64,000 nt of DNA from Verminephrobacter eiseniae EF01-2. GTDB lineage: Bacteria > Pseudomonadota > Gammaproteobacteria > Burkholderiales > Burkholderiaceae_C. The notes under the pieces were generated by a model. The model saw only the letters and a list, made by a program, of their open reading frames with translations, searched no databases and had not been told where the DNA came from. The stretch lies in the NCBI RefSeq assembly GCF_000015565.1, contig NC_008786.1, positions 4,142,501 to 4,206,500 on the forward strand, written 5' to 3'. Below, piece by piece: positions 1-7,840 of this stretch. The stretch's first letter is position 1, and each line of letters opens with the position of its first letter. A program made the translations under genes and the position numbers.

Positions 1-198
1 CTTCGGGTTGTCGAAGAACCGGTAAGCTGCCTTCAGGGTCGCTGCGTCGAGGGCTTGCGGAAACGAGCAGTGCGGGGCCTGCGATATTTTTCTGGCCAGC
101 ACCGCCAGGCGTTGTGTGGGCCGGGCATCCCCGAAGTCGGCCTCTCCAAATTCGTCATCTGCCCAATCGTTGCTTTGCGTTCTGGCCGTCAATTTCAT
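1..198 (-). CDS. IS4-family (Tn5/IS50-like) transposase, N-terminal part, cut by window edge
   Basis: The reading frame starts at an ATG at 198 on the minus strand and runs off the left edge with no stop. The visible 66 residues have the N-terminal pattern of Tn5-type IS4 transposases: W..DEFGEADFGDARPTQRL, then KISQAPHCSFPQALD, then LKAAYRFFDNPK, the last being the hallmark of the N-terminal DNA-binding domain. The DDE catalytic core would lie outside the window. Whether the element is intact cannot be judged. The 150 bp upstream hold no gene I recognise and probably include the IS end. Confidence 0.8.
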   Translation of the reverse strand, partial: MKLTARTQSNDWADDEFGEADFGDARPTQRLAVLARKISQAPHCSFPQALDAATLKAAYRFFDNPK

Positions 199-348
199 CC
201 CTCGCTCGTGAACTGTCATCATACAAAGCTAACATCGTCCGACACCGCTTACAACCCCCTTCAAGCCTGCGCTGGCCTGCGGTGCGGAGTTGTGGGGAAA
301 CCTCAGACCTGGAGCGAGGCAAACGAAGGCAAATGAAGGGGTCCAAAC

Positions 349-912
349 ATGGCTGACGAACCAGGCCTTGATGCCTATCCAAAGCTGCAGGGGCACATCC
401 TTTCACGCAAGGAATTTGGGCCGCTACTTCGCAGTCGCGCAAGGGCCAAACATCAAGCCGAATGGCGCGATCTGATCCGCGCCTTGGCTGCCATGCCGCC
501 CTCCTCTGCCGAGCTCGCCGAACGCTTCCATACGCAGTGGCACGTCTGCCACCACTTCCTGCGCGAGCTCGTCGCCGACGACGACCTGTTGCTGCCGATG
601 CTGAGGGTTTGGCTGCCTCGCTACGAAGGCCCGGACATGGTCCTCTATCGCGGCGAGAACATCGACCGATTTGAAGCCGGCCGGATCGGCACCGCGTGGA
701 GCGACAAGCTCGAGACGGCGGACATGTTCGCCCAGGGCCTCAACGCCGTCGGCAAGGGCGGAGTGATCTTGCGAACGCTGGCCCCTGCTGCAGCAATCAT
801 CGCCGGCCCGTCATGGCATAGCGCGCAATGGCTCGGCGAGAGCGAGTTCACTGTGGACAGCGGCAAGCTCGGCAAGATTCAAGCCGTAGCGCGATTCAAG
901 CCAAGTCACTGA
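349..912 (+). CDS. Hypothetical protein with ADP-ribosyltransferase-like R-S-E signature
   Basis: This is a 187-residue soluble protein with no signal peptide or membrane segment. The C-terminal half shows the spaced motifs of R-S-E class ADP-ribosyltransferases: VLYRG (Arg101), TAWSD (Ser118) followed by a helix ending in MFAQG, and GESEFTVD, which gives E164-S-E166. The order and spacing (about 17 and 46 residues) fit that fold. The N-terminal half is mostly helical and unrecognised. It lies between two IS remnants at the ICE side of the window, so it may be cargo. No immunity gene is evident next to it. The motif match is seen in sequence; the enzymatic activity is inference, and it could be an inactive relative. 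Confidence 0.6.
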   Translation: MADEPGLDAYPKLQGHILSRKEFGPLLRSRARAKHQAEWRDLIRALAAMPPSSAELAERFHTQWHVCHHFLRELVADDDLLLPMLRVWLPRYEGPDMVLYRGENIDRFEAGRIGTAWSDKLETADMFAQGLNAVGKGGVILRTLAPAAAIIAGPSWHSAQWLGESEFTVDSGKLGKIQAVARFKPSH

Positions 913-1084
913 GACGTTAGCCATCGGGTAATTGCCGGGACATGTGGGACTGCAGTGGCCGCGCGCAACCCATAAGAAGCGCGTCTCGGCGTCCTGCTAC
1001 CATCACGCAGATGCACAGACACTTGCGGGGCTAGTGGACCATAACGTTTAAATAGATAGTAAAATTACCTCCTTGGAAGACACG

Positions 1085-1540
1085 ATGAACTTGACCGAAG
1101 CCGAAATCGTGGAACTGCGGCAGCAAGCCAATGGAAGGGCCGTTCGAGCGGATTTGGCGCGTCGTGCGCGTCTGATCTTGCTGCTTGCCGAGGGACTGAC
1201 CTGGAGCGCCATCAGGGCCAAGCTCGATTGCAATGACAGCTACATTGCTCTCTGGAGCAAGCGCTTCGCTGCGGACCGTTTGGCAGGCTTGTTTTCTCGC
1301 CATGCCGGTCGCCAGCGCTACAAGGTCACCGACCGCCTTGAGGCGCGTGTGTTGGCGCGCACGACCAAGCACAAGCCCGCCGATGGCTCCACGCACTGGT
1401 CCACGCGCAAGCTCGCTGCCGAACTTGGTGGCGACATCTCGCACATGACCGTGGCGCGCATCTGGGCCAAGCACGGACTCAAACCGCATCGGCTTGAAGG
1501 CTATCTCGCCTCCAACGATCCGGACCGGGTGAACTGCTGA
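1085..1540 (+). pseudogene. IS630-family transposase, C-terminally truncated
   Basis: Residues from ATG 1085 (MNLTEAEIVELRQQANGR) form the N-terminal helix-turn-helix half of an IS630/Tc1-like transposase, including the LARRARLILLLAEG and W..IRAKLDCNDSYIALW segments and the linker KLAAELGGDISHMTVARIW. The family pattern continues to HRLEGYLASNDPD and then breaks into a short unrelated tail (RVNC) with a stop, so the whole DDE domain is gone. A TTG at 1073 is in frame, but the ATG sits behind GGAAGA and is preferred. The upstream TAGTGGACC... at about 1032 may be the old terminal repeat. The first ICE palindrome lies about 57 bp downstream of the stop. Confidence 0.8.
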
Positions 1541-1596
1541 TCCAGGCCAACCTCTGAGCGCGGCGATTAAATCCTTCATGGAATTGACGAGTTTTC

Positions 1597-1618
1597 GACC
1601 GGCTAAATTTAGCCGGTC
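1597..1618. repeat. 22-bp perfect palindrome, copy 1
   Basis: Half-site GACCGGCTAAA is followed directly by its exact complement, with no spacer. Copy 1 extends to 24 bp with a C/G pair. Read on the minus strand it is followed by GAAAA, matching the A-rich right flank of the other two copies. It lies between the truncated IS630 gene and the duplicated DUF4400 tail. Confidence 0.85.
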
Positions 1619-1684
1619 GGTCGTCACTCAGACACCAGTCTGGAAAGATCGGCGCCCTGCTGCTTGTCGGACACGTTTGGCAGC

Positions 1685-1706
1685 GACCGGCTAAATTTAG
1701 CCGGTC
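1685..1706. repeat. 22-bp perfect palindrome, copy 2
   Basis: This is identical to the copies at 1597 and 4469 over all 22 bases, and is followed by AAAAAA. It lies downstream of the traD-DUF4400 operon (minus strand), so a role as terminator is possible. A copy upstream of traD, however, argues for a protein-binding site or a repeated mobile palindrome. Confidence 0.85.
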
Positions 1707-1906
1707 AAAAAATACTCCCATCAGGCGAGGTATCGACGAAATCATGGCATCGGATTGACCGCCAAAGGCTTGCCCGCGAAGGTGTTCACCTCCCGGTGCG
1801 GCTCTGCACTGACCCACTGCGCACCCCGCGACCCTCCCTTGCCCTGGGTGACCGACCGCTTTCCCGCCCGTCATGTCCTCGACCAAGACACTTCTGACCT
1901 GACCAG

Positions 1907-2539
1907 TCAGACGCCCGTCTGGAAGTTCGAGGCAGTCACCCACAGGGCCAGTGCAATGGCCGCAACGGCCCCGTAGAGGATGCTGATACTGATCGTGAAG
2001 GGCAACAGCGGCAGCACGAGGAACACCCCCATCACCATCACGAACAGATGCCCGGCCGACCAGAAGAACACGGGGTTGTGCGACCTGAACATGTCCACCT
2101 TCTTCGCGCGCACCACCAGCCCATCTATCAACGCCGGCAGCGCAAGCGCCAGCATCAATGCCAGGAAGGTCGGCCAGAGCCCGGCCAGCCTCCATACCGC
2201 CCGATAGACCATGTTCCAAAGGTTGTCGTGGTACTTGCGGGTCTCGCGCGCGAGGTTGCGAAAGAAAACCGGATCGGTGGACTTGCCCTGGCTGGTGAGC
2301 AGTTTTTGCGTCCATCCAACGGCGCCCGTCGCAACGAACATTGACTGGTACAGCGCATCAGCCCGCCTCGTCACCCGCTCGGCATCCTGACCCAGAAGCA
2401 GCATCGTCTTCACCTCCTCACGCGGAACACGCATCTGCTCGCGATCGACGACAGCCGGTGTGAGGAAAACCAGTGCCAACGGCAGCACCCAGATCCACAA
2501 AAGGCTGTGGCGCGCGAATTGGTTTTTGATCTCGATCAT
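1907..2539 (-). CDS. ICE conjugative transfer membrane protein, DUF4400/TIGR03747-type
   Basis: This 210-residue inner-membrane protein starts with MIEIKNQFARHSLLWIWVLPLALVF, a transmembrane segment, and has further hydrophobic stretches near residues 120-140 and 160-200. Members of this family are encoded directly after the TOL/PFGI-type coupling protein in integrative conjugative elements and are thought to belong to the transfer apparatus. Here the ATG overlaps the traD stop by 4 bp (ATGA), so the two are translationally coupled. Family assignment rests on length, membrane topology and this invariant position. A second copy of its last six codons lies downstream at 1628-1645. Confidence 0.8.
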   Translation of the reverse strand: MIEIKNQFARHSLLWIWVLPLALVFLTPAVVDREQMRVPREEVKTMLLLGQDAERVTRRADALYQSMFVATGAVGWTQKLLTSQGKSTDPVFFRNLARETRKYHDNLWNMVYRAVWRLAGLWPTFLALMLALALPALIDGLVVRAKKVDMFRSHNPVFFWSAGHLFVMVMGVFLVLPLLPFTISISILYGAVAAIALALWVTASNFQTGV

Positions 2540-4443
2540 GGGGCCTCCCGGTCGGCCTCGATGAACTCCAGGGCGCCCTTGTAGATGCCGCGCCCGGCCA
2601 GGAATGCAAAGTAGTGCAGTGGCGGCAGCCGCGTGAGCAGCGTGGCCGGTATCAGCGATGAACGTTCCGCCTTCAACGACCGCGATGTGTTGCTGCGGAA
2701 CTCGGTAAATGCCGCGCTGGACTCCGAACCCGAACTGTATGACACGTCCATCGTGCGCGTCTTGACTTCACCGAACAACTCCGAGACGTACTTTGCGGTC
2801 TCGGCGCTGCGGATGCGCAAGCTGATGATGTTGTTCAAGTTGGCCAAGACCTGCTCGCACTTGTCCTTGCTTCCCAGGCGCACGGTCAGATCGGCGATGG
2901 CTTGCATCGCCAGGAAGCACTTGATGCCCGCGCCGCCGCCTTTGTTGAGTATCTGGATCAACTGATCGTTGGCCACCTCGGCCACCTCATCGACGAAAAG
3001 GTAGGCATCAGTGGGAGTGCTGAAGTTGTAGATGGCCCCGAGCGTGCTCGACAGATCAGCCAGCAAGATGGAGCCGATGGCCGAGGCGATGGTCTTGTTG
3101 GACAGCGAATCGAGCGCGATGTACAAGACGGCCTTCTCGTCGATGACGCGCCTCATGTCGTAGATCGGACGCTTGTCAGTCAAGTCCTGGTGATCCGGCG
3201 AGAGCAGATCCCCGAGTTCATCGGATCCCAGCATTTCCAAAATGGGCTCCAGCACTTGCACCATCTTCGAATAATGCTCTTTGCTGTGCTTGACCATCGA
3301 GATGATGCCTTCGATGATGTCATCGGATTCGCCATCGGCAATGAACTTGGCGATGCACCAATCCAGGCGGGTCATTGTCTTGCCGTCCTTGGGCAAGTTC
3401 TTCAAATCGCGATCCCACTCGGGGCCGTGCTTGTCCGCAAAGTGTATGGACAGCAATTTCTCGGCCAGCCCCTCCACGCCCATTTGCACATAGCGCTTGG
3501 TGTTGCGAATCGTGGGCCGCTGACCGGTCGCGATCAGGGCGCGATGCACGCGGTACAGGGTTTTCCAGGCGAACGCAGCGAACGAGCCATCGGCATCGAC
3601 GAGTTGGCCGATGCGGGTGGCCGGCTCGGATTTGGTGTTCCAGTTCTGCAGTGGTTGCAGCCGGATGGACTTGGAGGGCTGGGCCGGGTCGAAATATAGA
3701 AACTTGCGCCCTTTGAGCCGGCACATCAGTTTGAGCATCGACACCCAATCGATATCCTTCTTGGGGTCGATGACGATCAGCGCACTGCCAATATCAACGA
3801 TCTGCGCAGTGATGCTCTCGTAAAGGCGCGTTTTGCCTGCGCGCGTGGTTCCTGTGATCAGCGTATGCCCCGCCAACGATGTGAACGGGATACCCAGGTC
3901 CTGCTCTTGCTCGATGCCGATCCCGTGAATCCATGGCGCACCGATATCCGAATCGAGCACAGGTTTCGTGTTCGACGGAAGGATCTTCCTGATCACCGCG
4001 AGCTTCATCTTATCGATCTTGGTCAACGCATCCCTGGGCTTGTGCTCCAGCTCCAGCATCGCCTCTCGAACGAACAGCGGCAAATCCGGAAGCTCATCGA
4101 CGTTCCGGTTGAGGATCTGGTCAGCGATTTCCGCGTGCCGCTGCGTCCACGAATATCCGCGCCCCAGGGACAACATGCCGCGTTTGCAGTAAAAGCGCGA
4201 TCGTTGCATCAAATCTGCCAAGGTGATCGTGCGCCCGCGCGCGAGTGACAGCGCCAAGCGGAACGACCACAGGCGCTTGACCTGTAACGCCCGGGATACC
4301 GACAACAGCACCAGGACTGGCACGATGAGATGCCACCAGGGCGGCCGATGCACCATCAAGAGCACAGCGCCCGCACCCCAGGCCATGGCCGCGTAGCCCT
4401 CGTAAGCCTTGCGAAACAAGTCTTCGTACTTGCGCACGCTCAT
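2536..4443 (-). CDS. traD: Conjugative coupling protein TraD (TOL/SXT-type, VirD4-like ATPase)
   Basis: This 635-residue T4SS coupling ATPase links the relaxosome to the mating channel. Two N-terminal hydrophobic segments (about residues 18-52) anchor it in the inner membrane. Walker A is GTTRAGKT at 198-205, and ALIVIDPKKD at about 221-230 is the adjacent core strand. Later YLFVDEVAEVAND and the tail RLPPLHYFAFLAGRGIYKG fit TraG/TraD ATPases of PFGI/TOL-type ICEs. It starts 26 bp downstream of a 22-bp palindrome, suggesting control at that site, and overlaps the DUF4400 gene by 4 bp. The length is normal and no lesion is visible, so this module could still be functional. Confidence 0.92.
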   Translation of the reverse strand: MSVRKYEDLFRKAYEGYAAMAWGAGAVLLMVHRPPWWHLIVPVLVLLSVSRALQVKRLWSFRLALSLARGRTITLADLMQRSRFYCKRGMLSLGRGYSWTQRHAEIADQILNRNVDELPDLPLFVREAMLELEHKPRDALTKIDKMKLAVIRKILPSNTKPVLDSDIGAPWIHGIGIEQEQDLGIPFTSLAGHTLITGTTRAGKTRLYESITAQIVDIGSALIVIDPKKDIDWVSMLKLMCRLKGRKFLYFDPAQPSKSIRLQPLQNWNTKSEPATRIGQLVDADGSFAAFAWKTLYRVHRALIATGQRPTIRNTKRYVQMGVEGLAEKLLSIHFADKHGPEWDRDLKNLPKDGKTMTRLDWCIAKFIADGESDDIIEGIISMVKHSKEHYSKMVQVLEPILEMLGSDELGDLLSPDHQDLTDKRPIYDMRRVIDEKAVLYIALDSLSNKTIASAIGSILLADLSSTLGAIYNFSTPTDAYLFVDEVAEVANDQLIQILNKGGGAGIKCFLAMQAIADLTVRLGSKDKCEQVLANLNNIISLRIRSAETAKYVSELFGEVKTRTMDVSYSSGSESSAAFTEFRSNTSRSLKAERSSLIPATLLTRLPPLHYFAFLAGRGIYKGALEFIEADREAP

Positions 4444-4468
4444 GGTCGGCCTTCACGGGCGCCGAAGT

Positions 4469-4490
4469 GACCGGCTAAATTTAGCCGGTC
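4469..4490. repeat. 22-bp perfect palindrome, copy 3 (upstream of traD)
   Basis: This is identical to the copies at 1597 and 1685. It sits in the 73-bp gap between the stop of the TraI-like gene and the start of traD (both minus strand), 26 bp before the traD ATG. The position fits an operator, an mRNA processing site or an attenuator hairpin. Confidence 0.85.
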
Positions 4491-4516
4491 GAAAGATCGA
4501 GAAAAGCCCATGTGTT

Positions 4517-5638
4517 TCATGCTTTGGACACCTTCTTCTTCGCTTGTGCGTACACGTCCGCCAGCGCCCTGTTGCAAAGCGCGAAGTCAGCGCCTTTTTC
4601 GATCACCACGCCGGCCTCGTACAGTGCCGTGTAGTTCTCCTTGGGCGTTGCACCGAATCCCAGCGCTTTGCGGCTCAAGCGGATACCCTTGTCATCGACC
4701 GTGATCTCCCCGTCCATCGACTCGATCAGGGCCAATGCCTGCGCCCACTCCACGACCTTTGAATTGATTGTCAGAGGGGCCTGCTTCGTGGCAGCTTGAG
4801 ATGTCCGTAAAGCAACTGCTGGAGCCGCAACCGCCGCTTGCACCTCACTTGCCGGTGCCTGCGCAGGACGAAGCGCATCGGCCTGCGCCAAGCGAGCGCT
4901 TGCCACGGCCTTGCCTTGCACAGGAACATCGCCCATGGCCACCGGCTCGGCATCGGCAATCGACGCAGCCTCACGCTGGCGCTGCGCCTCGATCACCAGG
5001 GCGAGCGAAGTCCTGACCACCCGTCCCAACGGGGATTCATGGGGCGTCGCGGCAAGCAGGGGATTGATGGCCCCGCCCAGGGCGGCCACCATGGACGGTG
5101 GCTCCAGATGCGCGAACTGGCCTGAATAGAAAAACGACTGCAGATAGATCAGTCCTGCCTCATTCACCCCTGAAGGGCTTGCCTTCCAATTCGCTGTGAA
5201 ACCCTTGCCTGCCTGGGACAGCGGGACATGACTGGCAAACGAGAACGTCTCGCCGCCGTCGAGCACAACCTCGACCTGCCCCAAGCAGATGAGGTAGGTG
5301 CTTGCCAGCGCCGCGCAGTAGGCCAGCCAGCGGAAGATCGGATCGTTTTTCTGGCGCTCCTGGGCCGTTGCCTTGGGCAGGAAGATCGTGGCATCGCTGG
5401 CGCGCACGGCAAGCAGCCCGGCCTGCAGCCCGCATTGCAACGCTCCCCCGGGTTGCTTGAAAACATCCGGCGTGAGCGGCAAGTCCTGAACGCACATGGC
5501 CAAGCGCTCTGCGACGGGCACATATTCGCCAAGGAACTGCGCTCTGCCCAGCGACGTGGCAACCAGCAGTTCCGGGAAGTGCCTGGGGCCGACAAGCTTT
5601 TCGAAAAGAGTCTTGGGCGTGGTGGGTTTCGAGTGCAT
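4517..5638 (-). CDS. TraI_2-domain (MobH relaxase-like) protein, catalytic residues apparently lost
   Basis: This 373-residue protein has the layout of ICE TraI_2 proteins: an N-terminal domain (about 1-250), an Ala/Gln-rich linker (about 250-290) and a C-terminal winged-helix-like domain (NSKVVEWAQALALIESMDG to the end). MobH relaxases of this family carry a His in a PGGLL-H motif and an HD pair further on. Here the matching segments read PGGALQCGLQAGLLAVRAS (Cys69 where His is expected) and AYCAALASTY (no HD). It is also shorter than typical 550-650-residue members. It may be a degenerate relaxase, or a non-catalytic paralog with the true relaxase elsewhere in the ICE. It is transcribed toward traD. 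Confidence 0.72.
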   Translation of the reverse strand: MHSKPTTPKTLFEKLVGPRHFPELLVATSLGRAQFLGEYVPVAERLAMCVQDLPLTPDVFKQPGGALQCGLQAGLLAVRASDATIFLPKATAQERQKNDPIFRWLAYCAALASTYLICLGQVEVVLDGGETFSFASHVPLSQAGKGFTANWKASPSGVNEAGLIYLQSFFYSGQFAHLEPPSMVAALGGAINPLLAATPHESPLGRVVRTSLALVIEAQRQREAASIADAEPVAMGDVPVQGKAVASARLAQADALRPAQAPASEVQAAVAAPAVALRTSQAATKQAPLTINSKVVEWAQALALIESMDGEITVDDKGIRLSRKALGFGATPKENYTALYEAGVVIEKGADFALCNRALADVYAQAKKKVSKA

Positions 5639-5789
5639 CCGGGCAGACTGCCCATGCCTGCACGCTTGCTTTTTTCAAATGCTTTGCGGAATGGCGAAGT
5701 TTTTGAATTTGATATCTGTTATCCCACTGTAAGAATCAAAAAGCAAGGCAATTCCTTGCTCATTCCATCTTACCGCAGGAGACGACAAA
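5639..5789. promoter_or_regulatory. Divergent promoter region between traI-like and coiled-coil genes
   Basis: This AT-richer 150-bp interval separates the minus-strand traI-like gene from the plus-strand regulator operon. TTGAAT at about 5704 and several A/T-rich hexamers are candidate promoter elements, but none is strong. The imperfect dyad CAAGGCAATTCCTTG at about 5744-5758 could be an operator or small hairpin. AGGAGA precedes the ATG at 5790. Confidence 0.4.
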
Positions 5790-6779
5790 ATGAGCAAACT
5801 TCGACCCGGCAGCCCACTGCCCGCGATTCACGGGAACATGACGCTGGATCTCTTTGGATTCGAAGACGCGCGTCTGAATCAGTTGAACATCATCCAGCAC
5901 ACCACATCGGTGATTACTCATCTGGAAGCGATGCAGGCCAACGCCATGGCCATGTGTCTGCACATGTTCCTGTTGCGCCAGGAATTTGATGTGGTCGGCG
6001 ACAAAACTTGGGGTATGTTTTGCGAGCGCAATTTCAAGAAATATGGGCTTCACGAATCCGGCATCCGCGCTGCAATCCGCACGGGGAAAGTCCTGGCGAA
6101 CCTTGGGCACAAAGGGCACGATTCGACCGAATTGGCTCAACTGAGCCGCGCAGCCCTTTTTGCTTTTGGCGATGCCCCGGTGGATGTGCAGGAAAAACTC
6201 CTGGCCGACGTAAAAGAGACGATTCACGACCGGGGAAAGGGACCCACGGCGGATGAAATCAAAAAGCGCGTCGAGGAACTGTCCGCTGAAGTCTCCGACA
6301 AGGCCGGGCTGCTGAAAGAAAAAGACGCCGCGATCTACCGATTGAACACGGCGCTCCAGGCGCGAGAAACCGAAGCATCGCAAGCGCGCGAAGAAATCGA
6401 CCGCCTCCATCGTCGCCTGCAGAACCAGGCGCAGGAAGTCGTTCATCAACTGCCCAAGGGCGTCAAGGACGCAGAAGCGCTGAGGCAGCAGATCGAAGAT
6501 GAAATCACGGCCAAGCGCGACGAACTCATGCGCACCGATGCCGAGATCACCAAACTGCGCGATCAGCACCAGCGTTTGCAGCAGCAAGCCGCGCTGCGCG
6601 CCCATGCGCAAAACGCACTCGAATCCCTCGAAGGTGACCTCAAGGCACTGACTATGAAGTACACCGAGGTGCTGGTCGAGAAGATCCGTAGCGCCGACCG
6701 GAACAATATCCAGACGCTCGACAGGCTCGCCAACGGCTTGCGCGCTCTGGCCGACCAACTCTCTGCGACCCTGGTCTAG
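5790..6779 (+). CDS. ICE coiled-coil protein of unknown function
   Basis: This is a 329-residue acidic/basic soluble protein. Residues 1-140 form a globular region (including WGMFCERNFKKYGLHESGIRAAIRTGK, which looks helix-turn-helix-like) and about 150-290 are a long heptad-rich coiled coil (KKRVEELSAEVSDKAGLLKEK, then REEIDRLHRRLQ). The architecture recalls plasmid KfrA or partition-type DNA-binding coiled-coil proteins, but no family signature is decisive. AGGAGA lies before the ATG. It is followed 10 bp later by the FlhD-like gene, so the three genes probably form one operon divergent from the transfer genes. A role in DNA binding or element maintenance is inferred only from architecture. 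Confidence 0.6.
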   Translation: MSKLRPGSPLPAIHGNMTLDLFGFEDARLNQLNIIQHTTSVITHLEAMQANAMAMCLHMFLLRQEFDVVGDKTWGMFCERNFKKYGLHESGIRAAIRTGKVLANLGHKGHDSTELAQLSRAALFAFGDAPVDVQEKLLADVKETIHDRGKGPTADEIKKRVEELSAEVSDKAGLLKEKDAAIYRLNTALQARETEASQAREEIDRLHRRLQNQAQEVVHQLPKGVKDAEALRQQIEDEITAKRDELMRTDAEITKLRDQHQRLQQQAALRAHAQNALESLEGDLKALTMKYTEVLVEKIRSADRNNIQTLDRLANGLRALADQLSATLV

Positions 6780-6789
6780 GGAGGGCGCC

Positions 6790-7185
6790 ATGGTCGCGAA
6801 CGAGAAAACCACAGCAAACGCAAATCTTTCACCCATTTCACCCATTCGTGAGGGTCTTGTCGGCCCGGCGTTTCAGGAGCAGATCGAAGTCGTCAATCGC
6901 GAATTCCTCAAGTTGATCAACCTGGCGGCCATTCTTGGCGAGAGCGAGCCGCTGGCCGAGGTCATCCTGGGCCTGAGCCATGAGGCGATTCAGGAGTTGC
7001 GCAATGCGGGCGCGACCCAGATGCTCGCGGCCCAGGCCATGGGCCTGCCTCTGGTCGAGTTGCGCATCAAGGATGCCAAGACCCTTCAAAGCATCGTTCA
7101 GTCCGGGTTCGGATCACAGGAAGCAATATCGATCGTCCTGAAGTCCATGCCGCTGGAATTGATGACGAAGGCAAGGAGGCGCTGA
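6790..7185 (+). CDS. FlhD-family transcriptional activator subunit (SetD/AcaD-like)
   Basis: This 131-residue protein has the FlhD core pattern: an N-terminal helix VNREFLKLINLAAILGESEP, then LGLSHEAIQELRNAGATQMLAAQ and LPLVELRI, matching the FlhD order (INL..L.LAQ, LGI..E....L, LP...FR). FlhD pairs with FlhC to activate sigma70 promoters. ICEs and plasmids such as SXT and IncC use FlhDC homologues (SetCD, AcaCD) as master activators of transfer genes. The spacing AGGGAGG-N5-ATG is strong. The next gene is FlhC-like and its ATG overlaps this stop by one base. Its role in switching on this ICE is inferred from known systems. Confidence 0.75.
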   Translation: MVANEKTTANANLSPISPIREGLVGPAFQEQIEVVNREFLKLINLAAILGESEPLAEVILGLSHEAIQELRNAGATQMLAAQAMGLPLVELRIKDAKTLQSIVQSGFGSQEAISIVLKSMPLELMTKARRR

Positions 7186-7736
7186 TGGCCCGCAGAGTCG
7201 ATCTCCAACTCTACGAGACGGCAAAGGTGATGGCCAAGATGCAGGCTCGCGCTTGTGTCATCAGCCGCATCACCGGCCTGTCAATCGCCGATACCCGGAA
7301 AATCTGGCACGACGAAATGGGGCGAAGCTCCCCGAGCGGGCAGCAGCCCAACGATGATCAGTGGTTCCTGAAATCGCCTCTCCGGCGTATGCATGGGGCA
7401 CTGATTCTTCAGTTGTATGCGCGCGCGCAAAAAGCCATGCCACCGCATGCCGCATTCACCCACGCTTACTACCATTACGCCCGGTTGACGGCCGGCTTGG
7501 CGCCGCGCTCGACTTGGCAAGGCGACCCCGCATTCCGGCAGAGCGAGGACGATTATGTCATTCCGTTTTTGCGGGCGCATTTCCTGACGCTTCTCTACAC
7601 CGACGAAACACTGTCGGATGGACAGCGCAAATGCAATCTCCAGACTCGGCGCTGCAAGTCCTGCGGCACGCTCTATCTGGGCCATGTCGAAGAAGTCAGT
7701 AGCAAATGTCCAATTTGCGTGGCACAGAAGAAGTGA
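7185..7736 (+). CDS. FlhC-family transcriptional activator subunit (SetC/AcaC-like)
   Basis: This 183-residue protein has an N-terminal helix-turn-helix (ARACVISRITGLSIADTRKI), a central DQWFL...MHGALILQLYARAQ segment typical of FlhC, and a C-terminal zinc site of four cysteines (C157, C160, C175, C178). These are the features of the DNA-binding subunit of the FlhD4C2 activator. It is 1-bp overlapped with the FlhD-like gene (TGATG) behind AAGGAGG. No flagellar genes are near, and the transfer genes are, so the pair most likely regulates the ICE. A strong terminator follows at once. Confidence 0.85.
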   Translation: MARRVDLQLYETAKVMAKMQARACVISRITGLSIADTRKIWHDEMGRSSPSGQQPNDDQWFLKSPLRRMHGALILQLYARAQKAMPPHAAFTHAYYHYARLTAGLAPRSTWQGDPAFRQSEDDYVIPFLRAHFLTLLYTDETLSDGQRKCNLQTRRCKSCGTLYLGHVEEVSSKCPICVAQKK

Positions 7737-7750
7737 TTTCTGTTTTGCAA

Positions 7751-7790
7751 CCATCAAACCGCCTTCGGGCGGTTTCTTTGTTTGATGGCC
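7751..7790 (+). terminator. Rho-independent terminator after the FlhDC-like operon
   Basis: The hairpin AAACCGCC-TTCG-GGCGGTTT with a UUCG tetraloop is followed by CTTTGTTTG. The outer bases CCATCAAA and TTTGATGG can extend the stem. It sits 20 bp after the FlhC-like stop. Confidence 0.85.
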
Positions 7791-7840
7791 AGACAGATCA
7801 GAGGCCATGCCCAATCGCAGATCGACGGAACGCAGCGCCA

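Larger units (their letters stand above)
1541..1906. other. Non-coding stretch with two palindromes and a duplicated gene tail
   Basis: This 366-bp interval has no credible gene. It holds two perfect palindromes (1597-1618 and 1685-1706). Between them at 1628-1645 is a near copy (16 of 18 bases) of the last codons of the downstream-facing DUF4400 gene, encoding FQTGV-stop on the minus strand. The real gene tail ends at 1907. The duplicated tail suggests recombination or an old insertion within the palindrome-bearing segment. Confidence 0.6.

Noticed and set aside
1597..1706. Palindromes as dif/XerCD sites
   Set aside because: They lack the two non-identical arms and 6-bp central region of dif and occur three times near traD.
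6790..7736. Start of a chromosomal flagellar regulon
   Set aside because: No motility, chemotaxis or fli/flg genes are in the window; flanks are conjugation genes.
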